From positions 1-44,967 of the forward strand of contig NZ_LOHS01000026.1 of the NCBI RefSeq assembly GCF_001642995.1: a DNA stretch of 44,967 nt, written 5' to 3'. Numbering within the stretch: the stretch's first letter is position 1; each line of letters begins with the position of its first letter. A program made the position numbers and the translations under genes. Below are positions 1 through 8,613 of the stretch, one piece after another. Under the pieces are notes generated by a model, which saw only the letters and a program-made list of their open reading frames with translations, did not search any database and was not told where the DNA came from. Source of the DNA: Streptomyces jeddahensis. Its GTDB lineage: Bacteria > Actinomycetota > Actinomycetes > Streptomycetales > Streptomycetaceae.

Positions 1-29
1 GCCGGTCGCCGGCCGCCGACCGGGCGGAG

Positions 30-1190
30 TCAGGAGCGGTAGCGGCCGAGGGCCCGCAGGCCGGGCAGCGCCTTGTCGTCGAAGTCGAACAGGGCGAGGT
101 TCTCCCACGCGTTGCCCGACGTCGGGTCCGCCGGGTTCCAGCCGCTGCCGGCGCGGTAGGTCCACACGCCTTCCCAGTAGCAGTAGCCGAGTCCCTGGCC
201 GTCGGGGACGGCGGCCGACAGGTCGGCCACCGCACGCAGCCATGCGGCCTGCCCCTCGGGCGTGGCGGGGTAGCCCTCGGTGAGCTGTGAGGGGCTGTTC
301 ATGATGTCGTTGATCTCGTCCTCGCTGCTCAGCGTGAACGGGTACGCGGTCTCGGCGATCACGCAAGGTTTGCCGTAACGGGCGGTGATATCGGCCATGT
401 TGGCTGCTGCCTGGTCCAGGGAGCCGTGCCAGAACGGGTAGTAGGACAGGCCGATGATGTCGAAGTCGACGCCGTAGGACACCGCGTTGTCGAACCACCA
501 CCGGTACAGGCCGTTGTCGCCGCCGTTGGCCAGGTGGATCACGGTGCGGATGCGCGGAGTGGTGTCGCGCGCGGCGCGCAGGCCGGCCTTGAGGAAGGCG
601 GTCAGGTTGTCCCAGTGCTCCCAGTTGCCGGTCGGCCAGAGCATGCCGCCGTTGAGTTCGTTGCCTATCTGCACGAGGTCGGCGGGCGTGCCCTGGCGCC
701 TGAGTGCGCCGAGGACCTCGGCGGTGTGGTCGTAGACGGCCCGGGTCAGGCCCGCCACGTCCAGGTCGGCCCAGGCGGCCGGCTTGGTCTGGTGGGCCGG
801 GTCGGCCCACGTGTCGGAGTAGTGGAAGTCGACCCAGATGCCGATGCCCGCCCGCTTCAGGCGCCGGGCCAGCGACAGGACGTGCTTCTTGTCGTTGTAG
901 CCGTCGGCCGGGTTCACCCAGACCTTCAGACGGGCGTGGGTGATGCCGGCGTCGGCGAGGATACGGATCGGGTCGTCGCGTCGGCCGTCGGCGCGGCGGT
1001 AGACGGCCCCGAAGTCCTCGTTCTTGGGCAGCGAGGAGATGTCCATGGCGCGGATCGGCAGGCGGCGGGGCGCGGCGCCGCCGCTCGCGGTGCTCGCGGC
1101 GGCGGGGACGGCGCCCAGGGCGGGCACCGCCAGCGCCGCGGCACCGACCGATGCGGCGGTGAGAACGCGGCGTCTGGGGATGTCGAGCAT
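30..1190 (-). CDS. Secreted GH53 arabinogalactan endo-beta-1,4-galactanase
   Basis: This 386-residue protein should cut beta-1,4-galactan, the side chain of pectic type I arabinogalactan, outside the cell. The N-terminus reads MLDIPRRRVLTAASVG followed by an Ala-rich stretch ending near AAAS, a twin-arginine-type export signal. GH53 signatures are clear: RLKVWVNP, then LVQIGNELNGGMLWP with the acid/base Glu near residue 178, and VIAETAYPF with the likely nucleophile Glu near residue 280. GLGYCYWEG and GNAWENLALFDF near the end are also typical. I chose the ATG at 1188-1190 because it begins the signal peptide and is preceded by a purine-rich GAAGGGG; an in-frame upstream extension lacks coding character. 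It is the first gene of the window and transcribed leftward. A palindromic AGATT-N6-AATCT site lies about 160 bp upstream. Family assignment is firm; the exact substrate is inferred. Confidence 0.93.
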   Translation of the reverse strand: MLDIPRRRVLTAASVGAAALAVPALGAVPAAASTASGGAAPRRLPIRAMDISSLPKNEDFGAVYRRADGRRDDPIRILADAGITHARLKVWVNPADGYNDKKHVLSLARRLKRAGIGIWVDFHYSDTWADPAHQTKPAAWADLDVAGLTRAVYDHTAEVLGALRRQGTPADLVQIGNELNGGMLWPTGNWEHWDNLTAFLKAGLRAARDTTPRIRTVIHLANGGDNGLYRWWFDNAVSYGVDFDIIGLSYYPFWHGSLDQAAANMADITARYGKPCVIAETAYPFTLSSEDEINDIMNSPSQLTEGYPATPEGQAAWLRAVADLSAAVPDGQGLGYCYWEGVWTYRAGSGWNPADPTSGNAWENLALFDFDDKALPGLRALGRYRS

Positions 1191-1346
1191 TTCAGGGGCC
1201 CCTTCACGGTGGAATCGGCTCTGGGTTGACACGGGTGCCGTGCGGGACCGCCCGGGCTCAGCCGTTCCGTGAACGTGCACAGGTACTGTCTCGGCTGGCA
1301 CCCGGGACCAACGTTAGGTAACCCGACGCCGGGCCGGAATGACAAG

Positions 1347-1362
1347 AGATTCGAAACAATCT
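1347..1362. promoter_or_regulatory. Candidate operator upstream of the galactanase gene
   Basis: The 16-bp sequence AGATTCGAAACAATCT has perfect 5-bp inverted arms around CGAAAC. It sits in the 224-bp gap between the galactanase start and the end of the acyl-CoA ligase gene. CGAAA half-sites are common in operators of actinobacterial LacI-type sugar repressors, and a LacI gene lies about 5 kb away, so control by that family is plausible but inferred. I found no convincing -35/-10 pair in this gap. Confidence 0.3.
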
Positions 1363-1414
1363 TCTCCTGTGCACGCTCACAGAAGCGCGCACGCCCTCGC
1401 GTACACCTCTCGGG

Positions 1415-3097
1415 TCAGCGGCCCAGCACATCGTCCCGTCCCTGCGCGGCATACTCCGCCAACAAGCCCTCCACGTCCCCCGACGTCAGCCGCCGGTACG
1501 CGCACTGCCCCGGTGGCCGCCACCACACGGGGTCCGGGCAGCAGAAAGCGGCGCGCCGCAGGCCCACGCGGTGGACCTTGTTCGTCGCGGTGACCGGCAT
1601 CTGCCGCACCACCCGCACGAAGCGGGGAGCCATCTTCGTACCCAGGTCGTCCTGAGCCTCCAGAAACGCCGCGAACCCGGCCGGATCGAAGGCTGCCCCC
1701 TCGCGCAGCGACAACGCGGCCATCACCTGGTCCCCGGCCACCGGGTCCGGTACCGCGAACACGGCCACGGCAGTGGCGTCCTCGTACCGGGCGAGGATGT
1801 TCTCGATCATCGCCGCCGCCAGGTTCTCGCTGTCGACGCGCAGCCGGTCGTCGGTCCGGCCGGCGAAGTAGAGGAAGCCGTCGGCGTCGCGGTAGAAGAG
1901 GTCGCCCGTCCAGTACCAGCCAGCCCTCAGCCGCTCGGCGTCCGCTGCCGCGTTCCGCCAGTAGCCCTCGAAGGCGGTGCGGCCGCGGTTGACCAGCTCC
2001 CCGATCGCCAGGGCCCCGTTGAGCAGCCGTCCCCGCTCGTCGAACTCCGCCGGCGGGCACTCCTCGCGTGTCTCCGGGTCGACCACGGCTAGATCGTTAC
2101 CGGGCGCCGCCCGCCCGATCGCGCCCGGCGGCGTCCCCGGCATCCGCTGAATCGCGGCGCCGCCCTCCGACGAGCCGTACCCCTCCACGAGCCGCACGCC
2201 GAACCGCTCCTCGAAGCGCGCCGCGTCCACGGCACCCGCCTCCGTGCCGAATCCCAGGCGCAGCGGGTTGTCCCGGTCGTCGGGGGACGGCGGGGTCGCC
2301 AGGATGTACTGCACCGCCCGTCCCACGTACGTGAAGTACGTGGCACCGTACCGTCGTACGTCCGCCAGGAACCCGGACGCCGAGAAGCGCCGCCGCAGTG
2401 CGACCCCGCCGCCGGCCGCGAGCGCGGGCGCCCAGTCCGCGATGACCGCGTTGCCGTGGAACATCGGCATACAGACGTAGTGCACGTCCTGCGGCCGGAG
2501 GGCGAAGTGGTCCGCCAGCGACAGCCCGGCCGCCGTCAGCCGTCCCTGTGTGCAGATCGCCGCCTTCGGTGCGCCCGTGGAGCCCGAGGTGAAGTACAGC
2601 AGCATCCGCGCGTCCGGCCCCGGCTCCACGCCGCGAAGCCGCACCTCGCCCGGCTTCGCCCCGGCGTACGGCGCGAGCAGTTCCCCGTACGCGTCCGTTT
2701 CGGTCACCAGGATTCGTACCCCGGGCAGGTCGAGGCCGTCCAGCAGGGCCAGATGGACGCGTTCCGTGATCAGCACCCGGCAGTCCGTGTGCAGGATGTC
2801 GCGGGCCAGCTCGGGGCCGCGCCGGGTCGGGTTGATGCCCGCCACCGCGGCGCCCGCCAGTGCCGCGGCGCTCAGCCACAGTGGATACTCGGGAGTGTTG
2901 TCGAGGAGCACGCCGACGTGGGGCTCCGCCGAGCGCGGCAGCAGGTCGGAGAGCAGCGCGGCCCGCGCAGCCGCGCCCGCGGCCACCTGATGGTGGCTGA
3001 GCACCTCGTGTTCGAACCACAGCCCGGGGCGGTCGTCCCCCCAGCGGGCCTGGACGAGTTCCGCGACGGTACCGGCCTTGGACCCTTGGGACCTCAT
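1415..3097 (-). CDS. FadD17-like long/medium-chain acyl-CoA ligase
   Basis: ANL-superfamily adenylating enzyme of 560 residues, predicted to activate a fatty acid to its CoA thioester in the cytoplasm. Visible motifs in order are LLYFTSGSTGAPKAA (phosphate-binding loop), GYGSSEGG (adenine site), WYWTGDLFYRD (hinge-proximal Asp) and MPVTATNKVHR, which carries the conserved C-terminal Lys. The N-terminal region PHVGVLLDNTPEY...GINPTRRGPELA resembles mycobacterial FadD17, so a FadD17-type assignment is better than an acetyl-CoA synthetase. Start choice is uncertain: ATG 3097 is preferred because an AT-rich, -10-like AATTAT lies just upstream, giving a nearly leaderless message, but ATG 3124 and GTG 3148 are also in frame and none has a good Shine-Dalgarno. 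It is divergent from the kinase gene. No fatty-acid degradation partners are adjacent. Confidence 0.88.
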   Translation of the reverse strand: MRSQGSKAGTVAELVQARWGDDRPGLWFEHEVLSHHQVAAGAAARAALLSDLLPRSAEPHVGVLLDNTPEYPLWLSAAALAGAAVAGINPTRRGPELARDILHTDCRVLITERVHLALLDGLDLPGVRILVTETDAYGELLAPYAGAKPGEVRLRGVEPGPDARMLLYFTSGSTGAPKAAICTQGRLTAAGLSLADHFALRPQDVHYVCMPMFHGNAVIADWAPALAAGGGVALRRRFSASGFLADVRRYGATYFTYVGRAVQYILATPPSPDDRDNPLRLGFGTEAGAVDAARFEERFGVRLVEGYGSSEGGAAIQRMPGTPPGAIGRAAPGNDLAVVDPETREECPPAEFDERGRLLNGALAIGELVNRGRTAFEGYWRNAAADAERLRAGWYWTGDLFYRDADGFLYFAGRTDDRLRVDSENLAAAMIENILARYEDATAVAVFAVPDPVAGDQVMAALSLREGAAFDPAGFAAFLEAQDDLGTKMAPRFVRVVRQMPVTATNKVHRVGLRRAAFCCPDPVWWRPPGQCAYRRLTSGDVEGLLAEYAAQGRDDVLGR

Positions 3098-3119
3098 GGG
3101 TGCGCACCATAATTGACGA

Positions 3120-3132
3120 CCCATCAGATGGG
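3120..3132. promoter_or_regulatory. Perfect 13-bp palindrome at the acyl-CoA ligase promoter
   Basis: CCCATCAGATGGG has 6-bp arms around a central base and lies 23 bp upstream of the preferred start at 3097, next to a possible -10 (AATTAT on the minus strand). Its position suits a repressor site. No regulator gene is obviously paired with it, so the binding protein is unknown. Confidence 0.35.
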
Positions 3133-3317
3133 GAGAGCGTTCGCGCACCCGTCGTCGTCACGGCGTGTCCGGGAAGGGATCGGTCGTGGTGCTGGACAGG
3201 CGAGGCGACCGAACACCGACCGACCACGCCGCACTGTCCCGAGATCATTCACCTACAAGGCTTAGTCTGATGCCCCTGAACGGCTTTTCGAACCACGGCA
3301 CATGGGAAAGGTGACCG

Positions 3318-5117
3318 GTGATGTCGCTGAGCCCCGGCGATTTGGACTCCATAGGCGGCTATGCGCTGGTCGGCCGACTCGGGAGTGGCGGCATGGGTGT
3401 CGTCTATCTGGGCCGCTCAGCCTCGGGGCGACAGGTCGCGGTCAAGGTCGTGCACGCGCAGTACGCGCAGGACGAGGAGTTCCGGACGCGCTTCAGGCAG
3501 GAGGTCGCGGCGGTCCGGCGGGTGAGCGGGGCGTTCACGGCCCCGGTAGTGGACGCCGATCCGGACGCCGAACGGCCGTGGATGGCGACGCTGTATGTGC
3601 CGGGCCGCACGCTGTCGGACATCGTGGCCAATGACGGTCCGCTGCGCGGACGCGAGTTGCGCGCGCTCGCTCTGGGCCTTGTCGAGGCGCTGCGGGACAT
3701 CCACCGGGCAGGTGTGGTGCACCGTGATCTGAAACCGAGCAACGTCCTGATGGCCGAGGACGGACCCCGCGTCATCGACTTCGGCATCTCGCACGCCGTC
3801 GACAACGAGGCCCTCACCGTGACCGGACGGTTGATCGGCACCCCGCCCTTCATGTCTCCGGAGCAGTTCACCGCGCCGCGGGACGTCACCGCGGCCTCGG
3901 ACGTCTTCTCGCTGGGGTCGCTGCTGGTGTACGCGGCCACCGGCAACCGTCCCTTCGACGGAAGCAGCCCGTACTTGACGGGCTATCAGGTGATGTACGA
4001 GGCACCGGTCCTGGACGGAGTCGCCGAACCGCTTCGGAGCATCGCCGAACGCTGCCTGGACAAGGACCCGGCCGGCCGGCCCGCACTCGCCGAGCTGCAC
4101 CGTATGCTCCAGACGCTGCCGGACTCCGCCGCGCAGGTCGCGCCGGGCGCCGACTCGGCGGATACCAGCCGCCAGGCTTCCCATACGCGCCCCGTTCCAC
4201 AAGGCCTGGCCGCCGAGGGGGAGGGCGGAACGGACAGGACTCGAACCGGCTATGGACGTCGAGGGCGGCTCATCCTCGTCGGCCTCGCCACAGCCCTGGC
4301 CATCACCGGGCTGAGCATCACGGCAGTGAATACCGGGTCGCACCAGAACAGCGCTTCCCCGTCGCCCGACGCGTCCCCGCCCGCGTCGGCACCCGCATCC
4401 GCCGCCACGGTCACCCCACCGCCGCAGCACGTGCGGTGGGACTACCAGATCGGCGGCGCGTACACCCCGCCGACCGGTGTGCAGGTGGTCAGTCGCAGCT
4501 TCGAGGACGCGCCCGCGCCGGGTGTGTACAACATCTGCAATCTCAACGCCTTCCAGGCACAGGAGGACGCGGAGGGTGACTGGGACTCCGACCTGCTGCT
4601 GCGCGACGCCAACGGGGATGTCGTCTACGACAAGGACTGGGACGAGGCGGTCCTGGACATCCGCACGGACGCCAAGCGGCAGCGCATCGCTGCCAAGGTG
4701 AACACCTGGATCGACGAGTGCGCGGCCAAGGGGTACAAGGCCGTCGAGCCCGACAACTACGACACCTTCACCCGCTTCCCGAAATACCTCACGGCCGACC
4801 AGGCCAAGGCGCTCATGAAGCTGCTGTCGGCGCACGCCCACGAAAAGGGCCTGGCCATCGCCCAGAAGAACACCCTTGAGCTCGTGCCCTACCGTGCGTC
4901 CGTGGGCCTGGACTTCGCCGTGGTGGAGGAGTGCGGCGAGTGGAATGAGTGCGGCGAGTTCGCCGAGGCGTTCGACAACAACGTGCTCGCGGTCGAGTAC
5001 ACGGCGAAGGGCCTATCGGCAGCGTGCTCCGGCTGGAGCAGCACACTGAGCATTGTCCGCCGCGACCAGTCAGTCGTGCCCAAAGGCGCGAGCGGCTACC
5101 TCCGCCAGACCTGCTGA
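3318..5117 (+). CDS. Membrane Ser/Thr protein kinase fused to an extracellular GH114 domain
   Basis: A 599-residue PknB-type receptor kinase. Residues about 12-270 form a Hanks kinase domain: glycine loop GRLGSGGMGVVY, Lys43, HRDLKPSN with catalytic Asp137, Asp154 of the DFG loop and GTPPFMSPEQF. A low-complexity juxtamembrane segment leads to one hydrophobic helix (about 315-337), then a Pro/Ala/Ser linker. Residues about 370-599 look like a GH114 (endo-alpha-1,4-polygalactosaminidase) domain: VRWDYQIGG, YNICNLNAFQAQ, AVEPDNYD (Glu477, Asp479, Asp482) and DFAVVEEC (Glu537/538). Residues usually tied to GH114 catalysis therefore seem intact. GTG 3318 follows GGAAAG by 7 bases; ATG 3321 is the next codon and equally possible. 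Such kinases usually carry PASTA or other sensor domains, so a glycosidase domain suggests sensing, and perhaps cutting, of a galactosamine-containing glycan. Function of the fusion is inferred. Confidence 0.9.
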   Translation: MMSLSPGDLDSIGGYALVGRLGSGGMGVVYLGRSASGRQVAVKVVHAQYAQDEEFRTRFRQEVAAVRRVSGAFTAPVVDADPDAERPWMATLYVPGRTLSDIVANDGPLRGRELRALALGLVEALRDIHRAGVVHRDLKPSNVLMAEDGPRVIDFGISHAVDNEALTVTGRLIGTPPFMSPEQFTAPRDVTAASDVFSLGSLLVYAATGNRPFDGSSPYLTGYQVMYEAPVLDGVAEPLRSIAERCLDKDPAGRPALAELHRMLQTLPDSAAQVAPGADSADTSRQASHTRPVPQGLAAEGEGGTDRTRTGYGRRGRLILVGLATALAITGLSITAVNTGSHQNSASPSPDASPPASAPASAATVTPPPQHVRWDYQIGGAYTPPTGVQVVSRSFEDAPAPGVYNICNLNAFQAQEDAEGDWDSDLLLRDANGDVVYDKDWDEAVLDIRTDAKRQRIAAKVNTWIDECAAKGYKAVEPDNYDTFTRFPKYLTADQAKALMKLLSAHAHEKGLAIAQKNTLELVPYRASVGLDFAVVEECGEWNECGEFAEAFDNNVLAVEYTAKGLSAACSGWSSTLSIVRRDQSVVPKGASGYLRQTC

Positions 5118-5237
5118 CGCCCGAACCCACTGACTCAAGTACCGAGGAGCAACCGGTTTCTGATTCGGGACGGCATTACAAATCGCTATGAACTGGGTTA
5201 AATCCCCAAGCTCTCGGGAGCGAGTGGCGTTCCGCTC

Positions 5238-5268
5238 GCGAAACCGCCTTCTCTTCTGGCGGGCTTTC
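5238..5268 (+). terminator. Possible terminator after the kinase gene
   Basis: CCGCC (5244-5248) and GGCGG (5258-5262) pair around a 9-base loop, flanked by GAAA on the left and CTTTC on the right. It lies 120 bases past the kinase stop and about 107 bases before the reductase start, in a stretch (5155-5270) that is noticeably less GC-rich than its surroundings. The short stem makes this moderate at best. Confidence 0.4.
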
Positions 5269-5374
5269 GTCGGAGGATGGGCGCGAGTCCGGGCGGCGGC
5301 CCTGCCCGGCCGACGAACCGCACCCCGCACAACCGCCCCGGGCAACCATGCTCGGAGCACGACAGGAGAGCCCC

Positions 5375-6373
<999 letters not shown>

Positions 6374-6383
6374 CCCGGGCGGC

Positions 6384-6581
6384 GTGCCCGGCTGGTGGGA
6401 CGCCGTGGGAGAGTGGCGGCCCGCGGCGGTCCCGCGGGAGGCGAGCGCGGCGACGCTGCTCCATACGGCGTCGTCGGTGGTCGAGCTCGACCACGGGGGC
6501 TCCCGGCTGCGGGTGACGCTGCCGGAACCGTACTCGGCGGTACTTCTGCGGCTGCACCACGCCCGAGCTGCACTATCGTGA
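6384..6581 (+). CDS. Possible small protein or gene remnant of 65 residues
   Basis: An open frame from GTG 6384 to TGA 6581 reads VPGWWDAVGEWRPAAV and later SRLRVTLPEPYSAVLLRL. Third codon positions are mostly G or C (roughly 56 of 65), as in real genes here, and the alternating hydrophobic pattern near the end looks like beta-strands. It starts 10 bases after the reductase stop without a clear Shine-Dalgarno. It could be a genuine small gene co-transcribed with the reductase or the tail of a decayed carbohydrate enzyme. I do not recognise the family. Confidence 0.35.
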   Translation: MPGWWDAVGEWRPAAVPREASAATLLHTASSVVELDHGGSRLRVTLPEPYSAVLLRLHHARAALS

Positions 6582-6625
6582 GCGCCGACGGGGATGAGGC
6601 GCGGCTCAGGGGCGAGGAGACGGAC

Positions 6626-7708
6626 GTGGAAGGGACAGCCGGGAAAACGGGGGGTATGTCCGGCGGATCCGGCGGTGAGGCCTCGACGGTGCGGGACGTC
6701 GCCAAGCGCGCCGGTGTGTCCCCGTCGACGGTGTCCCGAGTCCTTGGCGGAACCTATCCGGTGGCCACGGCGACCCGCGCCAAGGTCCTCAAGGCCATGC
6801 GCGAGCTGGACTACGTGGTCAACGCCCACGCCCGTGCCCTGGGCGGCTCCACGAACAAGACGGTCGCCTTCGTCGTCGACGACGTGACCGGCCCCTTCTA
6901 CGCCCACATCGCGCGCGGAGTGGAGGAACAGGCATCGGCCGAAGGCCGGCTGTGCATGCTCTGCACCACGCACGGCGACCCCCAACGCGCCCTCGGCGTC
7001 GTGGAGTTGATGCGCGAGCAGCGGGCAGACTGCGTGATCGTCGTGGGTGGCGCCTGGGAGGACAAGGCCTACCAGGACCGGATGACGCACTTCGCGCACG
7101 CCCTGGACCGGGCGGGCTCGCGGCTGGGTCTGGTGGGCCGGCCCCCGCTGGGCGAGGGGGTGCCCGCGACGGTCGTCGAGTACGACAACGAGGGCGGCGC
7201 CTTCGCGATGACCACGCATCTGCTGAGCCAGGGCCACCGGCGCATCGCCTACCTGGGCCGGGTTCCCCTGCTGTCCACGAGCAGAGAGCGCCTTCAAGGC
7301 TTCACCAGCGCCCACGATATGCTGGGTCTCAGCCCCTACCCCCGGCTGATCAAGGACGGCGTCTTCTCACGCAGCTACGGATATCAGGCGACCCGGGAAC
7401 TCCTCGCCTCCAAGGCGGACTTCAGCGCGATCTTCGCCGCCACGGACATGGTCGCCGCGGGCGTGCTCCAGGCGTTGCGCGAGGGCGGTGTGCGGGTGCC
7501 CGAGGACGTCTCGGTGGCCGGGTACGACGACATCCCCGTGGCGCTCGACATGTATCCCCAGCTCACCACGGTGAGCGTGCCGCACGAGGAGCTGGGCCGT
7601 ACCGCCGTGCGCCTCGCGCTCCACCGCGACGAGTTGCCCGACAGCCAGCACCAGGTGCTCGGCACCCACATCGTCGTCAGGGGATCGACCCGGCGCCGCG
7701 GGAAGTGA
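6626..7708 (+). CDS. LacI-family sugar-responsive transcriptional regulator
   Basis: A 360-residue LacI/GalR repressor. The N-terminal helix-turn-helix is TVRDVAKRAGVSPSTVSRVL, followed by a hinge helix region (NAHARALGGSTNKT) and a periplasmic-binding-protein-like effector domain with VAFVVDDVTGPFYAHIARG, VVEYDNEGGAFAMT, GHRRIAYLGR, AIFAATDMVAAGVLQAL and VPEDVSVAGYDDIPVAL. GTG 6626 is preferred because GAGGAG lies about 6 bases upstream; ATG 6656 is an alternative after a shorter GGGGG tract, and GTG 6578 is also open. Genes around it (reductase, ThuA-like protein, lyase, galactanase) are the likely targets, and CGAAA-type palindromes occur at 7723 and 1347. The effector sugar is unknown. 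Confidence 0.93.
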   Translation: MEGTAGKTGGMSGGSGGEASTVRDVAKRAGVSPSTVSRVLGGTYPVATATRAKVLKAMRELDYVVNAHARALGGSTNKTVAFVVDDVTGPFYAHIARGVEEQASAEGRLCMLCTTHGDPQRALGVVELMREQRADCVIVVGGAWEDKAYQDRMTHFAHALDRAGSRLGLVGRPPLGEGVPATVVEYDNEGGAFAMTTHLLSQGHRRIAYLGRVPLLSTSRERLQGFTSAHDMLGLSPYPRLIKDGVFSRSYGYQATRELLASKADFSAIFAATDMVAAGVLQALREGGVRVPEDVSVAGYDDIPVALDMYPQLTTVSVPHEELGRTAVRLALHRDELPDSQHQVLGTHIVVRGSTRRRGK

Positions 7709-7722
7709 CGCGCTCGGCGCGG

Positions 7723-7733
7723 CGAAATTTTCG
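7723..7733. promoter_or_regulatory. CGAAA-T-TTTCG palindrome, candidate LacI operator
   Basis: Perfect 5-bp inverted arms around one base, located 15 bp after the LacI gene and 88 bp before the ThuA-like gene. The CGAAA half-site recurs at 1352-1356 upstream of the galactanase. This is consistent with local LacI control but rests only on symmetry and position. Confidence 0.3.
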
Positions 7734-7820
7734 GTGCAGTACGGGGTGGTGCCCCTCGCCTCGGGTGCCGTAATTATGGACATCGGTTTCCCCCAACGCT
7801 TGCCTCTCTGGAGCATCACC

Positions 7821-8486
7821 ATGCCGCACCGTCGGCCCCAAGTCCTCGTCTACACCCGCACCACCGCCTACCGGCACGACTCCATCCCGGACGGCATCCG
7901 TGCATTCCGGGAGCTGGGCACAGAGAACGGTTTCGACGTCCATGCGACGGAGGACCCGGAGGCGTTCGACGGCGGGCTCGACCGGTACGCGGCCGTGGTG
8001 TTCCTCTCCACCAGCGGTGACGTCCTCACACCGCGGGGGAGGGAGGAGCTGAAGGGATACTGCGCCTCCGGCGGCGGCTTCATGGGCGTGCACGCGGCAG
8101 CCTGCACCGAGTACGACTGGCCGTTCTACGGCGAGCTGCTCGGCGCACGCTTCGCGCGCCACCCCGAGCTGCAGCCAGGCGTCCTCACCATCGAGGACAA
8201 GGAGCACCCGGCCACTCGCCACCTGGACGCCGCCTGGGCGTTCACCGACGAGTGGTACGACTTCCGGGCCAATCCGCGCGGTGCCGTGCGCGTGCTGGCC
8301 TCCGCCGACGAGTCCTCGTACGAGGGCGGGGGGATGGGGGACGACCATCCGCTCGTCTGGTGTCACGAGTACGGCGGCGCCCGGGTGTTCTACACCGCGC
8401 TCGGCCACACGGCCGAGGCCTACGACGACCCGGACTTCCGCGCCCATCTGCTCGGCGGCCTCCGCCACGTGGCGCCCTTGTCCTGA
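7821..8486 (+). CDS. ThuA-like (glutamine-amidotransferase-fold) protein
   Basis: A 221-residue ThuA-domain protein. This family takes part in trehalose or related disaccharide use in rhizobia, where ThuA works with the ThuB dehydrogenase on 3-keto sugars; many members are of unknown biochemistry. Family marks are VLVYTRTTAYRHDSIP, AAVVFLSTSGDVLT, GYCASGGGFMGVHAA, DEWYDFRANPR, HPLVWCHEYGGARVFYTALGHT and FRAHLLGGLRHVA. ATG 7821 follows CTGGAG by 7 bases; upstream in-frame codons lack similarity to the family. It sits between a LacI repressor and a polysaccharide lyase, matching a sugar-catabolic role. A strong hairpin follows it. Confidence 0.9.
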   Translation: MPHRRPQVLVYTRTTAYRHDSIPDGIRAFRELGTENGFDVHATEDPEAFDGGLDRYAAVVFLSTSGDVLTPRGREELKGYCASGGGFMGVHAAACTEYDWPFYGELLGARFARHPELQPGVLTIEDKEHPATRHLDAAWAFTDEWYDFRANPRGAVRVLASADESSYEGGGMGDDHPLVWCHEYGGARVFYTALGHTAEAYDDPDFRAHLLGGLRHVAPLS

Positions 8487-8517
8487 TCGCCCGCGGCCGC
8501 AGCGCGCGGCAAGGACC

Positions 8518-8560
8518 GGGCCACCCCGGTGTGATCTTGCGCGACACACCGGGGTGGCCC
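8518..8560 (+). terminator. Strong hairpin terminator after the ThuA-like gene
   Basis: GGGCCACCCCGGTGT (8518-8532) and ACACCGGGGTGGCCC (8546-8560) form a perfect 15-bp stem around a 13-base loop, 32 bases after the stop codon. There is no U-tract, which is common for Streptomyces terminators. It separates this gene from the lyase gene, whose start is 54 bases further on. Confidence 0.75.
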
Positions 8561-8613
8561 CCAACGGCACGTACGTCTCCTAACGTCCGACCCCCACCAG
8601 ACAGGAGAGACAC

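Noticed and set aside
5190..5210. GGGTTAAATCCC resembling a tRNA T-arm
   Set aside because: No acceptor stem, anticodon arm or D-arm can be built around it.
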